From positions 37,289 through 101,288 of the forward strand of contig JAOULO010000006.1 in assembly GCA_029881995.1 (NCBI GenBank): a stretch of DNA of 64,000 nt. Direction: 5' to 3'. This document shows, piece by piece, positions 37,530-45,645 of this stretch. The notes beneath the pieces are model-generated. The model was given only the letters and a program-made list of their open reading frames with translations, searched no databases and was not told the origin of the DNA. Within the stretch, counting starts at the first letter, position 1; every line of letters starts with the position of its first letter. The position numbers were made by a program, and so were the translations under genes. Source of the stretch: Gammaproteobacteria bacterium (GTDB lineage: Bacteria > Pseudomonadota > Gammaproteobacteria > UBA6429 > Thiohalophilaceae).

Positions 37530-38444
37530 ATGACAAAATTTCTCTTCAAACTAGTCTGTCTCATTCTATTCGCAATCTCGTCCGCAGCTTGTACAGGAGA
37601 TAACAATTCCAAGTCTGATGAAACCAACCTGGAAAAGGAACATTTAAACAATAACATCCTGAGTATAACTTTTGATGATACAGATAAAATGTATATATCA
37701 GATGTTTATGGCAATATATACATATACAACGATGAAGCACTAAAACTTTTTATTAGTCAAAACTCTTCCTCACTAAATTACCCCAAAACCATAAGACACT
37801 CTCAAACTAATTTATTTGTACAAGATACTTATGGTGAAGCAATCTTTGTTTTTTCCATTACTGGACAACTAGTAAATACAGTATCACCTATACTTGGTAA
37901 ATTTGGTTTTATTCGTGATTTTGATATAAACAGCAAAGGTCAAATGTTTATAGCACTTAATGACGAGCGGGATAAAATAATAAGGTTAAACTCAGATGGG
38001 ACTGGCTATATTGAGTTTGATCTGACAACCCCATCAATCGACGCCGTAAAATCCATTGCCTTTTCACCTGATAATTATGTTTTCGTTGGTACTCAAACTG
38101 GTCTTTATAAATTTTCGGAGGATGGAGAATATTTAAAGGCAATAGCCCTGCGTGGGGACAGCATCTTCTATTCAGCAGAGGATATTGCAATAGATCCAAG
38201 TGGAAATATTGTAGTTGCAAGTTATTATGCAAATGATGACACTACGACATATCTAGTATTTAATTCTAACGATATGTATTCAGGCTTTCTAAGTCTATAC
38301 GGATATAACGAACTACCAAATTGGATGAGAGATATGGTGTATGATTCATCTGGCAATTTCTATTTAATTCACTATTTAAACGGTATATACAAGTTCGATC
38401 AATCTGGTGGGTTTCAAGGTATAGTATTAAAACCAAGATCATAA
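37530..38444 (+). CDS. AT-rich lipoprotein with NHL/beta-propeller-like repeats
   Basis: 304-aa lipoprotein; the signal ends AISSAAC with the lipidated Cys at 21. From about residue 40 it has repeated blocks of the form LSITFDDTDKMYISD, IRDFDINSKGQMFIAL, VKSIAFSPDNYVFVG, AEDIAIDPSGNIVVAS and MRDMVYDSSGNFYLI, as in NHL or SMP-30-like beta-propellers. The ligand is unknown. Base use is unlike its neighbours: the 60-base lines at 37681 and 38041 hold 17 and 23 G/C. It is enclosed by inverted copies of the structured repeat, suggesting acquisition. GGGGGTG lies upstream of the ATG. No terminator is seen. Confidence 0.82.
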   Translation: MTKFLFKLVCLILFAISSAACTGDNNSKSDETNLEKEHLNNNILSITFDDTDKMYISDVYGNIYIYNDEALKLFISQNSSSLNYPKTIRHSQTNLFVQDTYGEAIFVFSITGQLVNTVSPILGKFGFIRDFDINSKGQMFIALNDERDKIIRLNSDGTGYIEFDLTTPSIDAVKSIAFSPDNYVFVGTQTGLYKFSEDGEYLKAIALRGDSIFYSAEDIAIDPSGNIVVASYYANDDTTTYLVFNSNDMYSGFLSLYGYNELPNWMRDMVYDSSGNFYLIHYLNGIYKFDQSGGFQGIVLKPRS

Positions 38445-38533
38445 TTTTTTAATCAAGCTAGTTTTAGGGTTAGGTCAAACCTGTACGTCAGATTGACTGA
38501 TAACGAAACCTAATACCCTTCACTATAATTCTT

Positions 38534-38563
38534 GTTGTGCTTCGAAGCCTCTGCCCAACCTAC
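38534..38563 (-). repeat. GTAG-type REP-like palindrome (second type)
   Basis: On the minus strand: GTAG, then GTTGGGC paired with GTTGTGC-complement (38534-38540 with 38553-38559, one mismatch) around a centre containing GCTTCGAAGC. It resembles the common dispersed palindromes that begin GTAGGTTGGGC. It lies inside the island, between the lipoprotein gene and repeat copy 2. Confidence 0.5.
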
Positions 38564-38588
38564 AAATATCTTCTCATTTAACCAAGGT

Positions 38589-38862
38589 AGCCAGTTCGCT
38601 TTGGGGTTCGCCCCCTTTGATGGCGCGTTGGCTAGTCTGGTTTTTTGAAAATTATAATAGGAGGCCGCATGGACGCGGCCGTGTGGAGCAGCCGGGCCAG
38701 GGAAGGCCCGTCTGCGAACCTCAAACAAAAAACCAGGCTAGACAACATGCTTGCGCCATCTTAGGGGGAGGACTTTTTGGGTACTTTGTGGTCCTTCACA
38801 AAGTACCTCGTCTGTCAGGACGAGACCTGACTTAGATCCAGCTCGACGATAGTCGATTCAAT
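38589..38862 (+). repeat. Structured repeat element, copy 2
   Basis: About 274 bp. Order: GGGG-TTCG-CCCC hairpin (38603-38614); long stem (38619-38646 with 38727-38760) with a 6-base bulge on the 3' arm, enclosing GGCCGC-ATGGAC-GCGGCC and CGGGCC-AGGGAA-GGCCCG hairpins. Then comes GGTACTTTGTG paired with CACAAAGTACC around loop GTCCTT (38780-38807), two mutually exclusive hairpins (38807-38824 and 38814-38831), and TCGAC-GATA-GTCGA (38843-38856). It lies 77 bases beyond the pdxJ stop, antisense to pdxJ. Confidence 0.82.
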
Positions 38863-38905
38863 TTAAAAGAAACACCCACAACCCCATCCGATCACCCCAC
38901 CCTAA

Positions 38906-38926
38906 CCCTCCCCTGCGAGGGGAGGG
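38906..38926. repeat. GC-rich hairpin downstream of pdxJ
   Basis: CCCTCCCCT-GCG-AGGGGAGGG, a perfect 9-bp stem 13 bases past the pdxJ stop codon. Without a T-tract it is not a classical terminator, but it may mark the transcript end. Repeat copy 2 ends 43 bases away. Confidence 0.55.
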
Positions 38927-38938
38927 AATAAAGCACAG

Positions 38939-39673
38939 TTATCCCCGAGCTTCGAGCATTATCGACTTCAACTCCGCCACCGCATCATACAAACCATAAA
39001 CCACCGCCCGAGCAATCACCGAATGTCCAATATTCAATTCCTTAATCCCAGGAATCGCCGCTATCTGCTTAACATTATGATAATCCAGCCCATGCCCAGC
39101 ATTGACCTGTAAGCCAAGACTTTCCCCATACTCAACCGCATGAATGATTTTGCTGAGTTCTTTATCGCGCTGTTTGCCCAATGGTGCATCGGCATAATGC
39201 CCGGTATGAATCTCCACAACCGGAGCCCCACTTTCCACCGCTGCTTCCAGTTGTTTCTCTTCTGCATCAATAAACAAGGAAACACGCACATCCGCATCAG
39301 CAAGACGTGCACAGGCGTCTTTCATCTTGTCCAACTGCCCCGCTACATCCAGCCCACCTTCGGTAGTCAGTTCTTCGCGACGTTCTGGCACCAGGCAACA
39401 GTCATGGGGTTTGATACGTGAGGCAATACCAATCATTTCTTCAGTTACCGCCATCTCCAGATTCATACGTGACTGCAACATGCCGATCAACATCTCCACA
39501 TCACGATCCTGAATATGACGTCGGTCTTCACGCAGATGAAGCGTAATCCCATCCGCACCCGCCTGTTCTGCAATTAAGGCTGCCTGAATCGGTTCAGGAT
39601 AACGTGTCCCACGCGCCTGACGGATCGTAGCAACATGATCAATGTTCACACCCAGTAAGATTTCAGAAGACAT
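38939..39673 (-). CDS. pdxJ: Pyridoxine 5'-phosphate synthase
   Basis: 244-aa TIM-barrel enzyme closing the pyridine ring of vitamin B6. Motifs: [23 protein letters not shown] at the N-terminus, [26 protein letters not shown] and [11 protein letters not shown], with [13 protein letters not shown] near the end. The ATG at 39673 follows AGAGG and gives MSSEILLGV. In most gammaproteobacteria pdxJ directly follows recO in one operon; here a structured repeat (copy 3) and about 360 bases separate them. Confidence 0.95.
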   Translation of the reverse strand: MSSEILLGVNIDHVATIRQARGTRYPEPIQAALIAEQAGADGITLHLREDRRHIQDRDVEMLIGMLQSRMNLEMAVTEEMIGIASRIKPHDCCLVPERREELTTEGGLDVAGQLDKMKDACARLADADVRVSLFIDAEEKQLEAAVESGAPVVEIHTGHYADAPLGKQRDKELSKIIHAVEYGESLGLQVNAGHGLDYHNVKQIAAIPGIKELNIGHSVIARAVVYGLYDAVAELKSIMLEARG

Positions 39674-39720
39674 ATCCTCTAGCTCCAATTATTTAATTGT
39701 CATTTCTTTTTAAACAAGAC

Positions 39721-39993
39721 AGCCGGTTCGCTTCGGGGTTGGTGCCGACTTCGATGGCGCGTGTTTGGGTTTTGGTTTTTTAAATATAGATAAGGGGCGA
39801 CAGGGATGTCGCCGCATTGGCAGAGGGGCTGGGATGCCCCTTCTGCCAATGCTCAACAAAAAACCAAAACTCAAACACACGTCTGCGCCATCACAGGAGG
39901 AGGACTTTTTGGGTACTTTTTGGTCCTTCAAAAAGTATCTCGATCATCCGTTCGAGAACGGATTTTAATCCAGCATCGCGATAGCGATTCAAT
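39721..39993 (+). repeat. Structured repeat element, copy 3
   Basis: About 273 bp, same orientation as copy 2. Long stem 39753-39781 with 39858-39892, enclosing GGCGAC-AGGGAT-GTCGCC (39796-39813) and a 16-bp hairpin with loop TGGGAT (39814-39852). Then GGTACTTTTTG and CAAAAAGTATC around the invariant loop GTCCTT (39912-39939), two mutually exclusive hairpins (39939-39956 and 39946-39963), and ATCGC-GATA-GCGAT (39975-39988). Stems differ in sequence from copy 2 yet pair fully. It lies 41 bases beyond the recO stop, antisense to recO. Confidence 0.82.
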
Positions 39994-40010
39994 CTATCAC
40001 CACCCCCTCG

Positions 40011-40030
40011 CCCCCTTCTGCAAGGAGGGG
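40011..40030. repeat. GC-rich hairpin downstream of recO
   Basis: CCCCCTT-CTGC-AAGG with a continuing run of Gs forms an imperfect stem 4 bases past the recO stop. It matches the placement of the hairpin after pdxJ. No T-tract. Confidence 0.4.
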
Positions 40031-40033
40031 GGA

Positions 40034-40753
40034 TCATAGTACCTTCTGCATCGCCAATTCCCGAGTCCTAAGCGGCTTGTCCCCCAACTGATGCGCAATC
40101 ACCGCCCGCATCAACTGCTTGGCCTGTTTTAACTGCACTGCACCCTGCAATGATTCACCCTGTAAGGCCAGTAAAGTTGCCCCATCTATCAACAGACCAT
40201 CATGCCGATCAGCCGATCTTACCGGCCCATGCTCGATATGATAACAATATTGTGCATCGGCCTGAATCACTTCCCCGGTTTCCACATCATGATCAAGCAT
40301 CAGGCCATAGCCGGTTTCCTGTAACAGCTGATATTCAAAGCGTCTTAACACCGGTTCTTCATGTTCTCCCTGTTCCAGCATGTGCAGGGTTTCGTGGTAG
40401 ACATCAAACAGATGCTGGTGAGGGTCGTGTCGCTGCAGGAGTCGAGTCAGAAGTTCATTGACATAAAAACCCGACAGAAGACTTTGGCCTTTAAGCTTGA
40501 TAACTCTGCCCTGTGGCTCGGCTTCAGTCAGGGTCATCAAGTCACTACGACCACTCCATGAGAGAAGCAACAGCCCAAATGGCTGTAAGAGGCCATGAAA
40601 TTTTGATTTTGGCTGTTTGGCCCCTTTGGCCACGGCGCCGATACGACCGTGTTCATGACTAAAGATATCCAGTAGCAGGCTGTTATCACGATAGGCACGA
40701 CTGTGCAGGATATAGGACGCTTCGAGATTGGCCTTATGACTTGAGATCATCAT
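40034..40753 (-). CDS. recO: DNA repair protein RecO
   Basis: 239-aa mediator that loads RecA on single-stranded DNA with RecR. The N-terminal OB-fold (ASYILHSRAYRDNSLLLDIFSHEHGRIGAVAKGAK, about 8-45) is followed by a helical domain. The middle zinc-finger Cys residues of some RecO proteins are absent, as in E. coli. Two adjacent ATGs (40753, 40750) lie inside the end of era, overlapping it by up to 20 bases; the longer open frame running into era is not used. Confidence 0.92.
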   Translation of the reverse strand: MMISSHKANLEASYILHSRAYRDNSLLLDIFSHEHGRIGAVAKGAKQPKSKFHGLLQPFGLLLLSWSGRSDLMTLTEAEPQGRVIKLKGQSLLSGFYVNELLTRLLQRHDPHQHLFDVYHETLHMLEQGEHEEPVLRRFEYQLLQETGYGLMLDHDVETGEVIQADAQYCYHIEHGPVRSADRHDGLLIDGATLLALQGESLQGAVQLKQAKQLMRAVIAHQLGDKPLRTRELAMQKVL

Positions 40754-41645
40754 TATAACCCAGGCTATGCAGGGCGCGTTCATCATCAGACCAGCCTTCC
40801 TTGACCTTGACCCAGAGTTCCAGGTGGACACGGCGTTCGATCAATTTTGAAATATCCAGGCGTGATTGTTTGCCGATCTCCTTCAGTCGCTCACCCTTAT
40901 TGCCGATCACAATCCCTTTCTGGTTATCTCTCTCGACCCAGATCACCGCATGAATCAGGGTCTGTTCTGCACCATGTTCAAACTTTTCTATCTCAACAGT
41001 TAGGTTATATGGCAATTCCTGATGCAATGTGCGCGTGAGCTTTTCACGAATGATTTCCGCCGCCAAAAAACGTACGCTGCGATCGGTGATTTGATCTTCT
41101 TCGAAAAAGGGAGCGCTTTCTGGCAGGTGTTTTTCAATGACCTGTCCGATCTCTTTCAGGTTGGTGTCCTTGAGAGCTGAAATGGGCAGGATATCGGCAA
41201 AGTCCATTTTCTGTCCCATCTCGGCCAGGAAAGGTAATAGCTTTTCTTTTTCTTCCACACGGTCGACTTTATTAATCGCCAGGACCACGGGCACCTCGAT
41301 GGTTTTTAGCTTCTGCAGAACGGCGGCATCTTCATCGGTAAAACGCAGTGCCTCGATAATGAATATAACAACATCCACATCGTTTAGGGTTGTTGCCGCG
41401 GCACGGTTTAAATAGCGGCTCATGGCATGTTTACCACCCTGGTGCAGACCGGGTGTGTCAACAAATACGAATTGTGCTGTTGGTGTTGTGCTAATACCAA
41501 GAATTCGATGTCGGGTTGTCTGTGGTTTATGGGAGGTAATACTGATCTTCTGACCTATCATGTGGTTCATCAGGGTAGACTTACCGACATTAGGCCGACC
41601 TATCAGGCCAACATATCCACAGCGAAACGATTTATTATCACTCAT
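40734..41645 (-). CDS. era: GTPase Era
   Basis: 303-aa ribosome assembly GTPase that binds 16S rRNA 3' end. G1 is GRPNVGKST, G3 is DTPGLHQ, G4 is NKVD, and the C-terminal KH domain contains VIWVERDNQKGIVIGNKGERLKEIG. It overlaps rnc by 8 bases, as in the conserved rnc-era-recO operon. Confidence 0.97.
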   Translation of the reverse strand: MSDNKSFRCGYVGLIGRPNVGKSTLMNHMIGQKISITSHKPQTTRHRILGISTTPTAQFVFVDTPGLHQGGKHAMSRYLNRAAATTLNDVDVVIFIIEALRFTDEDAAVLQKLKTIEVPVVLAINKVDRVEEKEKLLPFLAEMGQKMDFADILPISALKDTNLKEIGQVIEKHLPESAPFFEEDQITDRSVRFLAAEIIREKLTRTLHQELPYNLTVEIEKFEHGAEQTLIHAVIWVERDNQKGIVIGNKGERLKEIGKQSRLDISKLIERRVHLELWVKVKEGWSDDERALHSLGYNDDLKS

Positions 41646-42312
41646 TCTCTAATAATTCCAGTGCTGCACTCGCAGCAGTCTGTTCAGCTTTACGGCGACT
41701 GGTGCCGGAGCCGAAAATAGTCTGATCCAGGCCAACAACTTTACAGCTGACCTTGAAGGTTTGATTATGCGCCTTGCCATGGGTTTCGACGACTTCATAT
41801 TCCGGTAGTGGCTGGCTTCTGGCCTGCATGAGTTCCTGCAGTCGGGTTTTGGGATCTTTTCTGGCCTTGTTGGGATCACATTTATCCAGCCGTTCGGTAA
41901 AAAACCGATTGATGTAATCACTGGCCGCTTCTATTCCGCCATCGAGATAGACTGCACCAATGATGGCCTCAAAGGCATCGGCCAGGGTCGAGCTACGTCG
42001 ATAACCACCGCTTTTCAGTTCACCACTGCCCATCAGCAGAAATTCACCCAGTTGAATCTCGCTGGCGACCTTACCCAGGGTTTCCCCTTTCACCAGGGAA
42101 GCACGCAGGCGACTCAACTCACCTTCTGATGCCTCTGGAAATCGCTGATAGAGTTGAATACTGATGAGATAACTCAGGATGGAATCACCAAGGAATTCCA
42201 TGCGCTCGTTATTTTGGCTTTTGGCGCTTCGATGTGTCAGTGCGGTTTGTAATAATACCTCATCCTCGAACGTATATCCTATACGTTGCATAAGTACCGC
42301 AAGTGGTTCCAT
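41638..42312 (-). CDS. rnc: Ribonuclease III
   Basis: 224-aa double-strand-specific endoribonuclease that processes rRNA precursors. The signature NERMEFLGDSIL (about 35-46) holds the metal-binding residues; DAFEAIIGAVYLDGG is the second catalytic region. A C-terminal double-stranded RNA-binding domain ends in SRRKAEQTAASAALELL. The start codon overlaps the preceding stop codon (TAATG), so it is translationally coupled to the DUF4845 gene. Confidence 0.97.
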   Translation of the reverse strand: MEPLAVLMQRIGYTFEDEVLLQTALTHRSAKSQNNERMEFLGDSILSYLISIQLYQRFPEASEGELSRLRASLVKGETLGKVASEIQLGEFLLMGSGELKSGGYRRSSTLADAFEAIIGAVYLDGGIEAASDYINRFFTERLDKCDPNKARKDPKTRLQELMQARSQPLPEYEVVETHGKAHNQTFKVSCKVVGLDQTIFGSGTSRRKAEQTAASAALELLENE

Positions 42313-42686
42313 TATCTAAGGGGAACCTCAGCCCTATTACTAAAATGAATTAAAATATCTATATTGGCAAATAGTTTGCGCTGTACATCATATTCAATCT
42401 CGATAATGCGATGATTACCTGCCTGAGAAACATAAATATCATCCGCGGTAACGTCTTTGACCATGTTTATATCCAAATTCTTCAGTAATTTTGAAGTAAT
42501 TTCACCTGCTGTCATATCTCTAACTTCGGACTGTTCAGAAAAAGAGGAAAGAACTGATGAAACATTAAACTGGTCTAGGTAGGCAGGCATCAATTTTATA
42601 ACAATTAAAAACACAAAGATGATTAAACTGACAACCAGCAACCAGCCGATACCTGTCATACCTTTTTGTTTATGTGTTGATTTCAT
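42312..42686 (-). CDS. DUF4845 small membrane protein
   Basis: 124-aa protein with one N-terminal membrane helix (IGWLLVVSLIIFVFLIVIKLMPAY, about 13-36) preceded by a basic, pilin-like KQKGMTGIG. The rest is periplasmic. DUF4845 genes typically lie between lepB and rnc in gammaproteobacteria; the function is unknown. A strong GGAGGCGGGG precedes the ATG. Confidence 0.88.
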   Translation of the reverse strand: MKSTHKQKGMTGIGWLLVVSLIIFVFLIVIKLMPAYLDQFNVSSVLSSFSEQSEVRDMTAGEITSKLLKNLDINMVKDVTADDIYVSQAGNHRIIEIEYDVQRKLFANIDILIHFSNRAEVPLR

Positions 42687-42709
42687 CCCCGCCTCCTGTT
42701 ATTTCATTA

Positions 42710-43486
42710 TTATCGAATAACACTACCAATCCGAGACCATGCAGGCCCATTATCACTGTTCCAGTTCATCCAGATAAAAAAGGCCCTGCCGACAAGATTT
42801 TCATCAGGCACAAAACCCCAGGAACGGCTGTCTCGACTATTATCGCGATTATCACCCATCACAAAATAATGTCCTTCGGGTACTGTATATTCACCATTAC
42901 CACTCCCTATACGAGAGTTAACAAGAATATCATGTTTTTTCCCATCCAGTATTTCCTGAATATGTGCAAATGAGCCATAACGATCGACTATATAATTTCC
43001 AATCTGGATCTGAGGCTGCGGCTGGTTATTTACATAAAGAATCTTGTTTTGATAAGAGATTCTGTCCCCCGGTATCCCAACTACACGTTTTATATAGTCA
43101 ATGCGTGGATCTTCTGGATAACGAAATACGATGACATCTCCCCGCTTTGGCGAACTATAATCAACAATTTTTTTATTGATGACCGGAATTCGAACACCAT
43201 AGGATGACTTGCTAACAAGGATGAAGTCACCGACTTCCAGTGTAGGCAACATGGAGCCGGAAGGAATACGGAAAGGCTCTGCAATAAAACCGCGCAACAG
43301 AAAGACAATTACCACTACCGGAAACAGAAACCTGGCGTATTCAACAATAATAGGTTCCCTTGGTTCATCACCTTGTTCAACGGCTTTGGCAACACGTTTT
43401 TTCTCAAACAATAGATGGTCGATACCCCAGATAATACCGGTGACAGCGACCAGAATGACCAGAACCAACGAGAAATCTACATTCAT
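42710..43486 (-). CDS. lepB: Signal peptidase I
   Basis: 258-aa inner-membrane protease releasing exported proteins from their signal peptides. Two N-terminal helices (about 5-22 and 50-70) are followed by the catalytic Ser in PSGSMLPTL, the general-base Lys in [11 protein letters not shown], and [11 protein letters not shown]. It overlaps lepA by 4 bases, as in the usual lepA-lepB pair. Confidence 0.96.
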   Translation of the reverse strand: MNVDFSLVLVILVAVTGIIWGIDHLLFEKKRVAKAVEQGDEPREPIIVEYARFLFPVVVIVFLLRGFIAEPFRIPSGSMLPTLEVGDFILVSKSSYGVRIPVINKKIVDYSSPKRGDVIVFRYPEDPRIDYIKRVVGIPGDRISYQNKILYVNNQPQPQIQIGNYIVDRYGSFAHIQEILDGKKHDILVNSRIGSGNGEYTVPEGHYFVMGDNRDNSRDSRSWGFVPDENLVGRAFFIWMNWNSDNGPAWSRIGSVIR

Positions 43487-45288
43487 TTATCTTTTCCTGT
43501 ATTTAATACCGCAAGAAAGGCTTCCTGTGGTAACTCTACCTTGCCGACCTGTTTCATTCGACGTTTACCTGCTTTTTGTTTTTCCAGCAGTTTACGTTTA
43601 CGGGTGATATCCCCACCATAGCACTTGGCTGTTACATTTTTACGCAGTGCCTTAACATTGGTGCGCGCAACAATCTTGGCACCGACTGCAGCCTGAATGG
43701 CAACTTCAAACATCTGTCGTGGGATGATCTCTTTCATTTTTTCAGTCAAGTCTCGGCCACGCGACTGAACCTGGTCACTATGGATAATGGTTGAAAGTGC
43801 ATCAACCAGCTCGCCATTAATCATGATATCCAGTTTAACCAGGCTGGCTGCCTGGAATCGGGTAAACTCATAATCCAGTGAGGCATAACCACGGCTGACT
43901 GATTTCAGTCTGTCAAAGAAGTCTAATACAACCTCATTCATTGGCAACTCATAGCTTAATGCAACCTGCATACCCAGATACTGCATATTTTTCTGAACAC
44001 CACGTTTCTCAATACAAAGGCTGATAACATTCCCCACATAATCCTGTGGCACCAGAATGTTGGCGGTAATAATAGGTTCACGAACTTCTTCGATTTGATT
44101 CGTTGGAGGTAAATGGGAAGGGTTATCGATCTGGATTACTTCACCCTTGGTGTTCATTATTTCAAAAATAACCGTTGGAGCCGTGGTAATCAGGTCCAGG
44201 TCGTATTCTCGTTCCAGACGTTCCTGAATGATCTCCATATGCAACATGCCAAGGAAACCGCAACGAAAACCAAACCCCAGAGCCTGGGACGTTTCTGGTT
44301 CATAGAACAATGCCGCATCGTTCAGCTTTAGCTTGGACAGGGCTTCACGTAAATCTTCGTAGTCATCACTGCTGACAGGAAAGAGGCCGGAGAAAACCCG
44401 TGGCTGGATCGGCTTGAACCCTGGCAAGGCCTCTTTTGCAGGCTTATCAGTCTGGGTAATGGTATCGCCAACCGGGGCACCGTAGATATCCTTAATGCTT
44501 GCGATCATATACCCGACTTCGCCTGCTTTAAGTTCTTTCGTTTCGTTACGTTTTGGGGTAAATATGCCAACCTTATCGACAAGATAGGAATCTCCAGTCG
44601 ACATAATTTTAATCTTCTGTTTAACCGACATGGTTCCCTGCATGACACGAACCAGAGAAACAACTCCAAGATAGTTATCAAACCAGGAGTCGATAATCAG
44701 CGCCTGCAAAGGGGCCTCTGGGTCACCTTCTGGGGCTGGGATTTTTACGACCAGTTCTTCCAGTAATTCATCCACACCCACACCGGTCTTGGCACTAACC
44801 CGCTTGGCATCAGTGGCTTCGATACCGATGATCTCTTCAATTTCGTTAATAACCCGATCCGGATCGGCTGCGGGTAAATCTATTTTGTTCAGGACCGGCA
44901 ATACTTCCAGTCCTTGTTCGATAGCGGTATAGCAATTGGCCACACTCTGGGCTTCCACACCCTGAGAGGCATCGACCACCAGTAATGCCCCTTCACAGGC
45001 AGCCAGTGAACGGGACACTTCATAAGAAAAATCCACGTGGCCTGGGGTATCGATAAAATTCAATTGATAGGTTTTTCCATCGCTGGCTGTGTAGTTCAGG
45101 GTCACGCTCTGTGCCTTAATCGTGATACCCCGCTCCCGCTCGATATCCATAGAGTCCAGTACCTGCTCGGCCATTTCACGCTCTGTTAATCCGCCGCAGG
45201 TCTGGATCAGCCTGTCAGCGAGAGTGGATTTACCATGGTCAATATGGGCAATAATGGAAAAATTACGAATATGGGATAGGGTGTTCAA
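43483..45288 (-). CDS. lepA: Elongation factor 4
   Basis: 601-aa translational GTPase (LepA/EF4) that acts on stalled or assembling ribosomes. G motifs are [17 protein letters not shown] and NKIDLPAAD; the unique C-terminal domain ends [29 protein letters not shown]. The start is a TTG at 45288 with AGGAA about 10 bases upstream; no ATG or GTG lies in frame nearby, and homologues begin at the same place. Confidence 0.96.
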   Translation of the reverse strand: MNTLSHIRNFSIIAHIDHGKSTLADRLIQTCGGLTEREMAEQVLDSMDIERERGITIKAQSVTLNYTASDGKTYQLNFIDTPGHVDFSYEVSRSLAACEGALLVVDASQGVEAQSVANCYTAIEQGLEVLPVLNKIDLPAADPDRVINEIEEIIGIEATDAKRVSAKTGVGVDELLEELVVKIPAPEGDPEAPLQALIIDSWFDNYLGVVSLVRVMQGTMSVKQKIKIMSTGDSYLVDKVGIFTPKRNETKELKAGEVGYMIASIKDIYGAPVGDTITQTDKPAKEALPGFKPIQPRVFSGLFPVSSDDYEDLREALSKLKLNDAALFYEPETSQALGFGFRCGFLGMLHMEIIQERLEREYDLDLITTAPTVIFEIMNTKGEVIQIDNPSHLPPTNQIEEVREPIITANILVPQDYVGNVISLCIEKRGVQKNMQYLGMQVALSYELPMNEVVLDFFDRLKSVSRGYASLDYEFTRFQAASLVKLDIMINGELVDALSTIIHSDQVQSRGRDLTEKMKEIIPRQMFEVAIQAAVGAKIVARTNVKALRKNVTAKCYGGDITRKRKLLEKQKAGKRRMKQVGKVELPQEAFLAVLNTGKDK

Positions 45289-45317
45289 AAGAATACATTT
45301 CCTGCAATGGGTTACAA

Positions 45318-45342
45318 CAAAAAAGGTGCTTCAGCAGCACCT
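45318..45342 (-). terminator. Rho-independent terminator before lepA
   Basis: On the minus strand AGGTGCT pairs with AGCACCT around a 5-base loop and runs into six Ts. It ends the sigma-E operon transcript after the glutaredoxin-like gene and separates it from lepA. A second small hairpin AGGCC-CTTC-GGCCT lies at 45364-45377. Confidence 0.75.
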
Positions 45343-45402
45343 CTAACCTTCTGTCGAATTTAAAGGCCCTTCGGCCTCAAAGTGTGAATATTGTAGCGGA
45401 TT

Positions 45403-45645
45403 TCAGCCCACCTCGAAACACTGATTAAAGGCCACCTCATCAAGAAAAAAGTGGCATATCTCCCTGCCTTCGTGGACAAGAACCGGTACTTTTGTCCCAT
45501 AAAGAGACTCCAGCTCCGGTAGCCCATTGATTTCGATGATGTTCAGCGAAAAAGGCCTTTTCGACTTACGTTGTTGTAGTTCCAGCAGCATGTCTTCACA
45601 TAAGTGGCAACCATCACGGGTATAGATCGTCAACTGGACGCTCAT
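45403..45645 (-). CDS. Glutaredoxin-like protein (DUF836)
   Basis: 80-aa thioredoxin-fold protein with the redox pair CHLC (Cys13, Cys16) and the cis-Pro region in TKVPVLVHEG. Small members of this family are thought to be thiol oxidoreductases without a defined partner. Its ATG overlaps the degP stop by 4 bases, so it is the last gene of the rpoE operon, as in Pseudomonas (gene between mucD and lepA). Confidence 0.88.
   Translation of the reverse strand: MSVQLTIYTRDGCHLCEDMLLELQQRKSKRPFSLNIIEINGLPELESLYGTKVPVLVHEGREICHFFLDEVAFNQCFEVG

Noticed and set aside
37069..39993. The repeats as a CRISPR array or tandem repeat
   Set aside because: Only three copies, of mixed orientation, with unequal spacing of 0.9-1.3 kb and genes between them.
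38510..40039. Short ORFs in repeat copies 2 and 3 sharing a GGGLFGYF-like peptide
   Set aside because: The likeness comes from the conserved DNA of the repeat. The ORFs run through stem-loops, differ in length and frame extent, and lack ribosome-binding sites.
45364..45377. AGGCC-CTTC-GGCCT hairpin as a second terminator
   Set aside because: No T-tract follows on either strand; the stronger terminator is next to it at 45318-45342.
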